DNA from: Diaphorobacter caeni
GTDB lineage: Bacteria; Pseudomonadota; Gammaproteobacteria; Burkholderiales; Burkholderiaceae_C
Assembly (NCBI RefSeq): GCF_015354245.1
Contig: NZ_JADKYZ010000006.1
Coordinates: 310,001-374,000 of the forward strand
Direction of reading: 5' to 3'
DNA: 64,000 bases
A model generated the notes under the pieces. The model was not told the origin of the DNA and ran no database searches. It saw only the letters and a list, made by a program, of their open reading frames with translations. A program made the position numbers and the translations under genes. Below are positions 1 to 7,661 of the stretch, piece after piece; position 1 is the first letter of the stretch; every line of letters begins with the position of its first letter.

Positions 1-777
1 TTCGAGGCCCACGCGCACGTTGCCGCCCATGGTGGCCGACATGGTGGCCAGCGGCATCTGGCTGCGGCCTGCGCCGAGGACGGACCAGTAGTAGTCGCTG
101 CCGAACAGGCGCTCTGCCGTGCGGCGCATGTGCTGCACGTCCTCGGGGTGGGTGCCGATGCCGCCGAGCAGGCCGAAGACGGACTGGATGAAGAACGGTG
201 GCTTCAATATGCCCCGGTCGATGAAGTGCGCGGCGGTGTAGAGATGGCTGGTGTCGTAGCACTCGATTTCGAAACGCGTGCCGTTGTCGGCGCAGGATTC
301 GAGGATGTAGCGGATCTCCTTGAAGGTGTTGCGGAACACGCGGTCTTCCGAGCCTTCGAGATAGGGGCGCTCCCAGTCGTGCTTGAACTCCTTCTGGCGC
401 GCGAGCATGGGATAGAGACCGAAGTTCATCGAACCCATGTTGAGCGAGGCGATCTCGGGCTTGAGCTCGAGCGCGGGCTGCAGGCGCTCTTCCACCAGCA
501 TGTTGGGCGCGCCGCCGGTGGTGAGGTTGATGATGACGTCCGAGCGCGCGGCGATCTGCGGCAGGAACTGGCGGAACAGCGCCGGGTCCTGCGAGGGCTG
601 CCCGGTCTCTGGGTTGCGCGCGTGCAGGTGGACGATGGAGGCGCCTGCTTCGGCGGCGGCGACGGCTTCGTCCTCGATCTGCTTGGGGGTGATCGGCAGG
701 TGGGGCGACATGGAGGGCGTGTGGATGCCTCCGGTGATCGCGCAGGTGACGATCACTTTCTTCTGGGGTGCGGCCAT
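1..777 (-). CDS. BKACE-family beta-keto acid cleavage enzyme (DUF849), C-terminus cut by window edge
   Basis: Reads from ATG at 777 leftwards; 259 codons are present and the frame is still open at base 1, so the C-terminus lies outside the window. The N-terminus (AAPQKKVIVTCAITGG) and the zinc-binding H-x-H (IVHLHARNPETG) are typical of the BKACE family, formerly called 3-keto-5-aminohexanoate cleavage enzyme. These enzymes condense a beta-keto acid with acetyl-CoA to give acetoacetate and a new CoA ester. It is the last gene visible in a minus-strand operon, 38 bases after the SDR gene, and is a second, divergent copy of the BKACE at 3149-4207. The substrate cannot be read from the sequence. 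Family assignment is secure; role in the pathway is inference. Confidence 0.88.
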   Translation of the reverse strand, partial: MAAPQKKVIVTCAITGGIHTPSMSPHLPITPKQIEDEAVAAAEAGASIVHLHARNPETGQPSQDPALFRQFLPQIAARSDVIINLTTGGAPNMLVEERLQPALELKPEIASLNMGSMNFGLYPMLARQKEFKHDWERPYLEGSEDRVFRNTFKEIRYILESCADNGTRFEIECYDTSHLYTAAHFIDRGILKPPFFIQSVFGLLGGIGTHPEDVQHMRRTAERLFGSDYYWSVLGAGRSQMPLATMSATMGGNVRVGLE

Positions 778-815
778 GGATTTCCTTGGGATGATGGGTG
801 TGACTGCGTGGCCGC

Positions 816-1574
816 TCACATGGCGGTCTTGCCGCCGTTGACGTGCAGGATCTGGCCGGTGATGTAGCTCGCGTGCTTCGATGCGAGGTAGAGAATCGCG
901 TCGGCCACTTCGTCGGGCGTGCCGATGCGGTTCATCGGAATGGTGCTTGCGACCATCGGAATGTTCTGCGCGCCGCCCGCGATGCGGTCGAGCATCTCGG
1001 TGGCAATGGGGCCGGGCGCGACGGCGTTGACGCGCACGCCGTGCTGGCAGGCCTCGAGCGCGACGGATTTGGTGAAGCCCTCGATGGCGTGCTTGCTCGC
1101 CACGTACATCGGCGCGAGCGCGTTGCCGCGGCTGCCCATGGTGGACGAGAGGTTGACGATGGAGCCGGATTTCTGGGCGCTCATCACGCGCATTTCATGC
1201 TTGAGGCACAGGAAGGTGCCGAGCGCGTTGGCGTTGAAGGCGGCGGTGTAGTTCTCCACCGTCTGCTCCATGATGGAGCCGCGCGCGCCTTCGAGGCCCG
1301 CGCTGTTGACCGCTGCGTCGAGGCGGCCGAAGCGCTGCACGCATTGGTCAACGAGGTGCGCGACCTGGGCCTCGTCGGCCACGTCGGCGCGCACGAAATG
1401 CGCTTGTGCGCCCAAGCCTTGCAGCTCGGCCTGCAACTGTGCGCCGGCCGCTTCGTTGCGGCCGCTCACGACGAGCCTGGCGCCCGCGCGCGCAAACGCG
1501 ATGGCGGCGGCGCGGCCGATGCCGGCGGTGGCTCCGGTGACGAGCACCACCTGATTTTCAAATGCTGTGTTCAT
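816..1574 (-). CDS. SDR-family NAD(P)-dependent oxidoreductase
   Basis: A 252-residue classical short-chain dehydrogenase/reductase of normal family length. Visible motifs are the nucleotide-binding glycine pattern TGATAGIG near residue 14, the NSAG structural motif, the catalytic serine in NLSSTMGS, the YxxxK pair (YVASK) and a PGPIATEM segment after it. No signal peptide. It sits between the carboxymuconolactone-decarboxylase-like gene and a BKACE gene on the same strand, so it probably oxidises a hydroxy acid to the keto acid that a BKACE can cleave, or does the reverse. That link is inference from context; the SDR family includes many activities and the exact substrate is unknown. Confidence 0.9.
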   Translation of the reverse strand: MNTAFENQVVLVTGATAGIGRAAAIAFARAGARLVVSGRNEAAGAQLQAELQGLGAQAHFVRADVADEAQVAHLVDQCVQRFGRLDAAVNSAGLEGARGSIMEQTVENYTAAFNANALGTFLCLKHEMRVMSAQKSGSIVNLSSTMGSRGNALAPMYVASKHAIEGFTKSVALEACQHGVRVNAVAPGPIATEMLDRIAGGAQNIPMVASTIPMNRIGTPDEVADAILYLASKHASYITGQILHVNGGKTAM

Positions 1575-1610
1575 GACGATGATGATTTCTCTGAGTGCTG
1601 AAATACGGGT

Positions 1611-2027
1611 TCAGCGGGAGGGCTGGTCCGTGCCGCTCGTGCTGGCGTTCGCTTCGAAACGCGCGACTTCTTCGAGCAGCATCGGCGCACCCATGCTGTT
1701 GGCATGCAGGCCGAGCACGCTCACGCCCTGCAGCACGGCGGCGATCTCTTCCTTGGTCGCGCCGAGCTCAAGCGCGCGGCGGATATGGCGGCGCGTGCCT
1801 GGACCGTACATGTGGGTGCAGGAAGCGTCGACCGCGATGGAGATGAATTCCCAGACCTTGGGCTCGATGAGGCCCTTGGTCATGGGGTGCATGGCCATGT
1901 CGAGGAATTTTTCGGTCCACACGGGGTCGAGCTCGGTGAAGCTGTTCCACTCGGGATTCCAGTAGCCGCTCTCGCGCAGGCGGTCGCTGATGGGGGTGGC
2001 GGGGGGATTGTGCTTGGGTTCGGTCAT
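1611..2027 (-). CDS. carboxymuconolactone decarboxylase (CMD)-like protein
   Basis: A 138-residue all-helical protein of the CMD/AhpD superfamily, recognised by the segment RRHIRRALELGATKEEI and the preceding cysteine in ASCTHMYG. The CxxC redox pair of AhpD-type peroxidases is not present: only one cysteine is seen, so a peroxidase role is unlikely. The ATG at 2027 is 11 bases after the stop of the Bug gene, consistent with one transcript. Possible roles are decarboxylation or isomerisation of a pathway intermediate; no specific reaction can be assigned. Confidence 0.8.
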   Translation of the reverse strand: MTEPKHNPPATPISDRLRESGYWNPEWNSFTELDPVWTEKFLDMAMHPMTKGLIEPKVWEFISIAVDASCTHMYGPGTRRHIRRALELGATKEEIAAVLQGVSVLGLHANSMGAPMLLEEVARFEANASTSGTDQPSR

Positions 2028-2038
2028 GGGGTGTCGGG

Positions 2039-3037
2039 TCAGGGCTGGTAGTTCATGGCGCGCAGGGACTGGCCGGTGCGTTCGTTTTCGCGCTTGAGGA
2101 ATTCGGCGAGCTCGCTCATGGACTGCTGGGGCTTGCCCGCGTCCATGCCAAGCGCCGAGAGCTGGCTCTTGACCGATGTGGAGGCCACGGCCTTGAGCAG
2201 CTCCTGCTGCAGGCGCTTGCGCACGTCGATGGAAATGTCGGGCGTGGACCAGACCGAGGTGCCCATGATCTGGCTGAGATTCGGATAGCCAACCTCGGCC
2301 AGCGTCGGCACGTCGGGCATGAAGGGCGAGCGTTCGGGCGAGGTGACGGCCAGCGCGCGAACCTTGCCGGTCTTGAACAGCGGCAGGGCCGTGCCCATGC
2401 CGTCGAACATGAATTGGATCTGTCCGCCCATCACGTCGGTGAGCGCGGGTGGCGAGCCCTTGTAGCCCACGTGCTCCATGTCGAGCCCGGCGGCCTTGTT
2501 GAACTGCATGCCCTTGATGTGCGAGAGCGTGCCGGGGCTGTACGAGGCATACGACACCTTGCCGGGCCGCGCCTTCACATAGGCCACCATCTCGGCGACG
2601 TTCTTCACCGGCAGTTTCGGATCGGCCACGAGCACCAGCGGCACGCTCGCGACCTCGGCCACGGGCGCGAGGTCCTTGAACGGATCGAAGCGGAACTTGT
2701 AGCTGTGCGGGCCCTCGGTCACCAGCGAGTTGGGCGAGAGCACGAAGGTGTAGCCATCGCGCGAGCCGAGCATGGTTTCGACCGCGATGATGCCGCCCGC
2801 GCCGGGCTTGTTCTCGACGATGACGGTTTGCTTGAGATCCTGGCGCAGGCTCTCGGCGATGGTGCGCGCGATCATGTCGGAGGCGCCCCCTGCGGGCGCG
2901 GGCACGATGAGGCGTATCGGCTTGCTGGGCCAGGCACTGTCGGCCAGCGCCTGCGCTGCGGGCAGGGCCGAGAGCAGCGCACCGAACACGATGGGAATGC
3001 AGGCGCGGCGTGTGAGGAGGGGAGCTGTGGAATGCAT
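2039..3037 (-). CDS. Bug-family tripartite tricarboxylate transporter substrate-binding protein
   Basis: A 332-residue periplasmic binding protein. The start is taken at ATG 3037 (HSTAPLLTRRACIPIVF...), which gives a good signal peptide with cleavage near ALADSAWP; a further 12 in-frame codons upstream are not needed. The mature start WPSKPIRLIVPAPAGGASD and the VIVENKPGAGG block are hallmarks of the TctC/Bug family, which is greatly expanded in Burkholderiales. No TctA/TctB membrane genes are adjacent, as is common for Bug proteins. It lies inside the BKACE operon, so its ligand is probably the carboxylate that the operon degrades (inference). Confidence 0.93.
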   Translation of the reverse strand: MHSTAPLLTRRACIPIVFGALLSALPAAQALADSAWPSKPIRLIVPAPAGGASDMIARTIAESLRQDLKQTVIVENKPGAGGIIAVETMLGSRDGYTFVLSPNSLVTEGPHSYKFRFDPFKDLAPVAEVASVPLVLVADPKLPVKNVAEMVAYVKARPGKVSYASYSPGTLSHIKGMQFNKAAGLDMEHVGYKGSPPALTDVMGGQIQFMFDGMGTALPLFKTGKVRALAVTSPERSPFMPDVPTLAEVGYPNLSQIMGTSVWSTPDISIDVRKRLQQELLKAVASTSVKSQLSALGMDAGKPQQSMSELAEFLKRENERTGQSLRAMNYQP

Positions 3038-3148
3038 TTGTCTCTTTCGGAATGCGCGGCGCAGGGCTTGCAATCGAGCCCTGCGCGCGCGTTTCTGCTT
3101 TTTTTCGTTTTTCTCAGGCTTTCAGGTGGCGTTCAGCCACCGCGAAAC

Positions 3149-4207
3149 TCAGGCCACCTTGCGCAGGAAGCCCTGCTGGCCGCCATTGCGGTTCGGTGCG
3201 AAGCCGTTCTTCTCGAGCGATTCTTCGGTGGTGTCGTAGAACACGCCGATCTGGCACATCTCGCGCGCTTGCGCAGGGGTCGCGATGGGGCGGCTGCACT
3301 CCTTGGCGATGCGCACCAGCTGCTCGATTTGCGCGACGGTGCCCATCTTTTCGGTGCGGGTCTGGTTCCAGAGGTTGTCTTCGGTGCCGCAGCGCACGTG
3401 CAGGCCCATGGCGATGCCCATCATGTTGATCGGCAGCACGTTGAGCACCGAGGCCTCGACCGTGAGGATCGCGCCGTCCGGCACGGCACGCACGAAGTTG
3501 GCCAGGCTGTAGATGCTCGGCGCATCCATGCCGCCGCCGATGGCCACCCAGTTCATGACCAGCGGACCCTTGTAGATGCCGCGGCGCATCAGGCGCTCGA
3601 CCGATTCAAAGCTGTTGATGTTGTAGCACTGGAAGGCGCTCTGGATGCCCGCTTCCGTCAGGCGGCGGATGTGCTCTTCGGCCCAGCCCGGCTGTGCGGG
3701 AACGGTCATTTCCTTGTAGGCGTTGAAGACGGCGGGGTCTTCCATCGACGTGCCCTTGATGTCGCGCGCGTCGAACTGCTCAAGGATGTTCATCTGCGAG
3801 GTGTTGACCGTCACGGTGACCTGGTCGGGCTTGGGATCGAGCTCTGCCAGCATGTGGCGCGTGTCGTCCGAGAGCCACTTGGCGGCGGCGCCGTCGGTCT
3901 CGGGAGCGAAGCTGATCGAGCCGCCCACCTGGATGATCATCTCGGGCACGCGGGCGCGCACGCCTGCGATCAGCTCGTTGAACTTGGACAGGCGCTTGCT
4001 GCCGCGACCGTCGAGCTCGCGCACATGCAGGTGCAGCACCTGCGCGCCGGCGTTGTAGCAGTCGACCGCCTTTTGGATCTGCTCTTCCATCGTGACCGCG
4101 ATTTCGCCGGGGAAGTCGTCGGGCATCCACGAGGGCGCGTAGGGCGCGGCGGTGATGATCAGCGGTTGCTGGTTTTCGGGGAACAGGTGGCCGTCGAGGA
4201 AGTTCAT
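3149..4207 (-). CDS. BKACE-family 3-keto-5-aminohexanoate cleavage-type enzyme
   Basis: A 352-residue enzyme. The start is set at ATG 4207, because the longer open frame above it is only the antisense of the AraC gene. The zinc-binding H-x-H is in QVLHLHVREL and later family segments are clear (IIQVGGS, LVMNWVAIGGG, GLHVRCGTEDN with the distal residues of the active site). It is the first gene of the minus-strand operon and is divergent from the AraC-type regulator at 4370. Expected reaction: beta-keto acid plus acetyl-CoA to acetoacetate plus a shortened acyl-CoA. Known members act on 3-keto-5-aminohexanoate or dehydrocarnitine; which applies here is not visible. Confidence 0.92.
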   Translation of the reverse strand: MNFLDGHLFPENQQPLIITAAPYAPSWMPDDFPGEIAVTMEEQIQKAVDCYNAGAQVLHLHVRELDGRGSKRLSKFNELIAGVRARVPEMIIQVGGSISFAPETDGAAAKWLSDDTRHMLAELDPKPDQVTVTVNTSQMNILEQFDARDIKGTSMEDPAVFNAYKEMTVPAQPGWAEEHIRRLTEAGIQSAFQCYNINSFESVERLMRRGIYKGPLVMNWVAIGGGMDAPSIYSLANFVRAVPDGAILTVEASVLNVLPINMMGIAMGLHVRCGTEDNLWNQTRTEKMGTVAQIEQLVRIAKECSRPIATPAQAREMCQIGVFYDTTEESLEKNGFAPNRNGGQQGFLRKVA

Positions 4208-4323
4208 GGTGTGCCTTTCAAAAGGGTCGATTGCTTGGTGGATGAAGGCCGCTTGGCGAACGTGTTGGAAGCGGTCTCCGATGGCCCTGAATTTAGGGAT
4301 ATAGTCGCGTTGGTGTTTGACGT

Positions 4324-4355
4324 TTCGGGACACTGATTTGTCCTTTTGGGACACC
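4324..4355. promoter_or_regulatory. Direct repeats 21 bases apart, probable AraC-type operator
   Basis: The near-identical 11-mers TTTCGGGACAC (4324-4334) and TTTTGGGACAC (4345-4355) lie on the same strand exactly 21 bases apart, two turns of the helix, as expected for half-sites of an AraC-family activator. A reversed copy of the core, TGTCC (4339-4343), lies between them. The site is in the 162-base gap between the divergent BKACE operon and the AraC gene, and the second repeat ends 14 bases before the araC-type start codon, so binding could also repress the regulator. Operator function is inferred. Confidence 0.5.
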
Positions 4356-4369
4356 AAGGGAAAACCTCT

Positions 4370-5353
4370 ATGACCGCCCTGATGCGCAGCGCCAGCCTCA
4401 CCCACTACGCCGATCTGGCCACCAGCGTGGGACTCGTGCCGCTCGACATGCTCGCGGCCGTGGGCCTGCCGCGCTCGTGCTTCGACAACACGGAGCTGCG
4501 CATTCCTGCGGCCTCGGTGATGCGGTTGATGGAGCTCTCGGCCGAGGTGTCGGGCGAAGAGGCGTTCGGGCTGCGCCTGTCGGTCACGCGGCGGCTGTCG
4601 TCGTTCGGCGTGGTGGGCATGCTCGCGCGCGACGAGCCCACGCTGCGCCATGCGCTCGACACGCTCACGCGCTATCTCTATCTGCACAACGAAAGCCTGA
4701 CCACGCAGATTCACGAGGCGGGCGGCGTCGCGGTGATCGAGCAGCTGCTGCTGCCGTCGGTGGGGGCGGGGCGGCAGTCGGTGGAGCTGGCGATGGGCGC
4801 GCTCTACCATACGCTGTGCCTTGCGCTCGGAAAGGACTGGCAGCCGCGCAGCGTGAGCTTCATGCATCCGCCGCCCGCCAATCTGTCGTGGCATCGCAGC
4901 ATCCTCGGCAGCAATCTGCTGTTCTCGCAGGACTACAACGGCATCGCGCTCCTGTCGAGCGACATGGACGCGCCGCTGCACTTCGCCGACCCCGCCATGC
5001 GCCAGCAGGTTCGCCAACTGGTGCATGACGATCTGGAGGGCAAGGGCTTCACTTTCCGCGATGAGGTGGAGCAGCTGATCACCGCGCTCCTGCCCACGGG
5101 GCGCTGCAATGCCGACCAGATCGCCATGCATCTGGGCGTGGACCGGCGCACGGTGCACCGCAGGCTGCTCGCGCATGGCACGACGTTCACCGGGCTGCTC
5201 GACGAGATCCGCTCGGAACAGGCGCAGCGACTGATGGGCTACGGCGACCGCAAGCTCTCGGACATCGCGCCGCTGCTGGGCTTCAGCAGCCTGAGCGCGT
5301 TCTCGCGGTGGAAGCGAGGGATGAGTGAAAAGCAGGCGGCGGGCGACGAGTGA
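4370..5353 (+). CDS. AraC-family transcriptional regulator with arabinose-binding-like N-domain
   Basis: A 327-residue regulator starting at ATG 4370, preceded by AAGGGA; an in-frame TTG 24 bases upstream is less likely. Residues about 20-210 match the arabinose-binding-like sensor domain seen in OruR-type regulators, and the C-terminal part carries the double helix-turn-helix (IAMHLGVDRRTVHRRL then LSDIAPLLGFSSLSAFSRW). It is divergent from the BKACE operon and so is the likely pathway-specific activator, responding to a substrate or intermediate. The direct repeats at 4324-4355 are its probable binding site. The inducer is unknown. Confidence 0.9.
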   Translation: MTALMRSASLTHYADLATSVGLVPLDMLAAVGLPRSCFDNTELRIPAASVMRLMELSAEVSGEEAFGLRLSVTRRLSSFGVVGMLARDEPTLRHALDTLTRYLYLHNESLTTQIHEAGGVAVIEQLLLPSVGAGRQSVELAMGALYHTLCLALGKDWQPRSVSFMHPPPANLSWHRSILGSNLLFSQDYNGIALLSSDMDAPLHFADPAMRQQVRQLVHDDLEGKGFTFRDEVEQLITALLPTGRCNADQIAMHLGVDRRTVHRRLLAHGTTFTGLLDEIRSEQAQRLMGYGDRKLSDIAPLLGFSSLSAFSRWKRGMSEKQAAGDE

Positions 5354-5373
5354 CGGGCGACGGATCTGCCTGA

Positions 5374-6093
5374 TCAGTTGCCGTTGTCCAGCACCTCGAG
5401 CCGGTAGCCGACGCCGTAGACCGAGCGGATCGGTTCGTCCTCGCTGCCCGCGTCGAGCAGCTTGCGGCGCAGGTTCTTGATGTGGCTGTCGATGGTGCGG
5501 TCCACGACCACGCGGTGGTCGGGGTAGAGCCGGTTCATGAGCTGGCCGCGCGACCACACGCGCAGCGGCGCGGCGGCGAGCGAGCTGAGCAGGCGGAACT
5601 CGACCGGCGTTAGGTCCAGCGGCCTGCCGCGAAACCGCGCGCCGAAGTTGGCCTCATCGATCTCGAGCACCTGCGCCATCTGCGCGGGCGAGTGGCGATA
5701 GCGCCTGAGCACGGCGGTGACGCGGGCCACTACCTCGCGCGGGCTGAACGGTTTGCAGACATAGTCGTCCGCGCCCACCTGCAGCCCAAGCAGGCGGTCC
5801 ACCTCGTCGACGCGCGCGGTCACCATGATGATGGGCACTTCGCTGCGCGCGCGCAGGTCGCGGCACAGGTCCACGCCACTGCGGTGGGGCAGCATCAGGT
5901 CGAGCAGGACGAGGTCGTGGTGGCGCTGCGCGTAGGCGTCCAGCACCTGCGCCCCGTCGGCGATCCATTCGGTGCGAAAGCCGGCGGCCTTGAGGTAGTC
6001 GCCCAGCACCGAGGCGAGGCGCGGTTCGTCCTCGACGATGAGGATGAGGGCGTCGCCGGCGAGGGTGGTCTGGTCGTCGCTGGTCATGTTCAT
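5374..6093 (-). CDS. baeR: OmpR/PhoB-type response regulator, BaeR-like
   Basis: A 239-residue response regulator. Receiver domain: acidic pair in VEDEP, phosphoacceptor D65 in LVLLDLMLP, conserved lysine K114 in CKPFSP. Winged-helix DNA-binding domain: LDLTPVEFRLL and VVVDRTIDSHIKNLRRKL, the latter very close to the BaeR C-terminus. The gene starts 8 bases after the sensor kinase stop, so the two are co-transcribed. It most likely controls the divergent RND pump operon starting at 7662, as in other BaeSR or AdeRS loci. The 3' end faces the AraC gene with only 20 bases between; no terminator is obvious there. Confidence 0.9.
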   Translation of the reverse strand: MNMTSDDQTTLAGDALILIVEDEPRLASVLGDYLKAAGFRTEWIADGAQVLDAYAQRHHDLVLLDLMLPHRSGVDLCRDLRARSEVPIIMVTARVDEVDRLLGLQVGADDYVCKPFSPREVVARVTAVLRRYRHSPAQMAQVLEIDEANFGARFRGRPLDLTPVEFRLLSSLAAAPLRVWSRGQLMNRLYPDHRVVVDRTIDSHIKNLRRKLLDAGSEDEPIRSVYGVGYRLEVLDNGN

Positions 6094-6101
6094 GCTCTGG
6101 T

Positions 6102-7502
6102 TCAGACCACCGCGTGCCGTGCCTGCAGCGGTATGCAGATGACGATGCGCAGGCCGCCGAGCGTCGATGCCTCGGCATGGATGCGGCCACCGTGCGACTC
6201 GACGATGTTCCTGCAGATCGCAAGGCCCAGGCCGCTGCCGCCGCTCGCGCGGTTGCGCGAGGCCTCGACGCGGTAGAAGCGGTCGAACAGGCGCTCGCGC
6301 TGCTCGGGCTCGACGCCGGGGGAGGAGTCTTCGATGCAGACATGGGCCTCGCCGCCCGACTCGTGGATCTGCACCCGGATGCGGCCGCCCGCATCGGTGT
6401 AGCGGATCGCGTTCTCGAGCAGATTGGAGATGAGCTGCTGCAATCGGCTCTCGTCGCCATGGATGAAGACCGGCGCCTCTTCGGCGTCCAGCTGCAGCGC
6501 GAGGCTTCTGTCGGCCGCGCGCGCCTGCAGGTTGGCGGCGGTGGAGCGCACGATCCGCCGGAGGTCGATGTTCTCGAACTCGTAGCTGAACTGGCCGGTC
6601 TGCGTGACCGCAAGGTCGTAGAAATCATCGACCAGCTTGTGGAGCTGCTGCACCTCGCTTTGCAGCGGTGCGAGCGTGGAGAGGTTCATTGGGCGGATTC
6701 CGTCCTGAATCGCCTCGAGCTCCGCCTTGAGCACGGCCAGGGGCGTGCGCAGCTCGTGCGAGATGTCGGCCATGAAGGCGCGGCGGTTCTGCTCGATGTT
6801 CTCGAGTTTGTCGGCAAGCTGGGAGATGTCGCTGGCGAGCCGGTCGATCTCGTCGCGGTTCATCGACGCGATGCGCTGCGAGTAGTCCCCTTGCGCGAGC
6901 CTGTGCACGAACTGCGTGAGCACCTTGAGCCGCTTGAGCAGGGTGCCGGTGAGCAGCAGCGCGATCAGCGCGGCCACGAGCACCGAGGCCGCCCCGTTGA
7001 CCCAGCGGGCGCGCACCTGTGCGTTGTAGAAGCGCACGTCGCCCGCATTGATGGCCTTCTGGAACGGGACCATCGCGAGCCAGCCGACCTGCGCGCCGCC
7101 GCTCAGCACGGGCAGGCGCGTGGAGTCGTTCTCGATGCTGGCGTTGGCGTTGCCGGCGATCAGATTGCCCTGCAGGTCAAACAGCGCCAGACGCAGCACC
7201 GCGCCGGTCTGGTCCGATACCGGAGGCACGCCGCGCACCGGCGGCTCCGATCCGTCCGGCGGGCGCATCATGTGAAACCAGGCGCTGGTGTTGGTGCGCA
7301 AGAACTCCCAGTCGCCATGTTCGGCATAGGCCGCGCCCACGAGCGGCGCGACGCCGCGCATGCGCTCGACGCCCTGCTCGTTGAGATAGCCCAGAAAGTC
7401 GCGGGTGAAGAAGTGGCGCGCGAAGACGCCGTTGATGGCGAGCACGACGGCGCAGGCGGCAAGAATCGCAAGAAAGAGTTTGACCGAGAGTCTCAGTCGC
7501 AT
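6102..7502 (-). CDS. baeS: Sensor histidine kinase, BaeS-like
   Basis: A 466-residue inner-membrane kinase starting at ATG 7502. Layout: first membrane segment at residues about 8-28, periplasmic region to about 165, second membrane segment about 170-192 (VLVAALIALLLTGTLL), HAMP, dimerisation domain with H249 in ADISHELRTPLAVLKAELE, then the ATPase domain with the N-box (NLLENAIRY), FDRFYR and GGSGLGLAIC. The H-box sequence is typical of BaeS. It is divergent from the RND operon with 159 bases between the starts. The usual role of this class is to sense envelope stress or toxic compounds and activate efflux; the actual signal is not visible. Confidence 0.91.
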   Translation of the reverse strand: MRLRLSVKLFLAILAACAVVLAINGVFARHFFTRDFLGYLNEQGVERMRGVAPLVGAAYAEHGDWEFLRTNTSAWFHMMRPPDGSEPPVRGVPPVSDQTGAVLRLALFDLQGNLIAGNANASIENDSTRLPVLSGGAQVGWLAMVPFQKAINAGDVRFYNAQVRARWVNGAASVLVAALIALLLTGTLLKRLKVLTQFVHRLAQGDYSQRIASMNRDEIDRLASDISQLADKLENIEQNRRAFMADISHELRTPLAVLKAELEAIQDGIRPMNLSTLAPLQSEVQQLHKLVDDFYDLAVTQTGQFSYEFENIDLRRIVRSTAANLQARAADRSLALQLDAEEAPVFIHGDESRLQQLISNLLENAIRYTDAGGRIRVQIHESGGEAHVCIEDSSPGVEPEQRERLFDRFYRVEASRNRASGGSGLGLAICRNIVESHGGRIHAEASTLGGLRIVICIPLQARHAVV

Positions 7503-7661
7503 GGAACGTGCTCGAAAAGTGGGAAGACCGCTCGATTGGGCACCAGAGCGATGCGCCCCGTCAACCGGGCTGCGGAACCTGCGCGGCAGTCGCGGGGAAT
7601 TCCATACTTCCTGCACATTTGCAATCGAACATGGGTGCTTTCCAATCCATACACCTGTCAG

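Noticed and set aside
2414-4336. 640-residue open frame on the plus strand
   Set aside because: It runs antisense to the Bug and BKACE genes, is rich in H, R, G and A from GC-rich third positions, and has no family features.
3149-5557. 802-residue open frame suggesting a BKACE fusion
   Set aside because: The first 450 residues are antisense to the AraC gene. Only the part from ATG 4207 has BKACE features.
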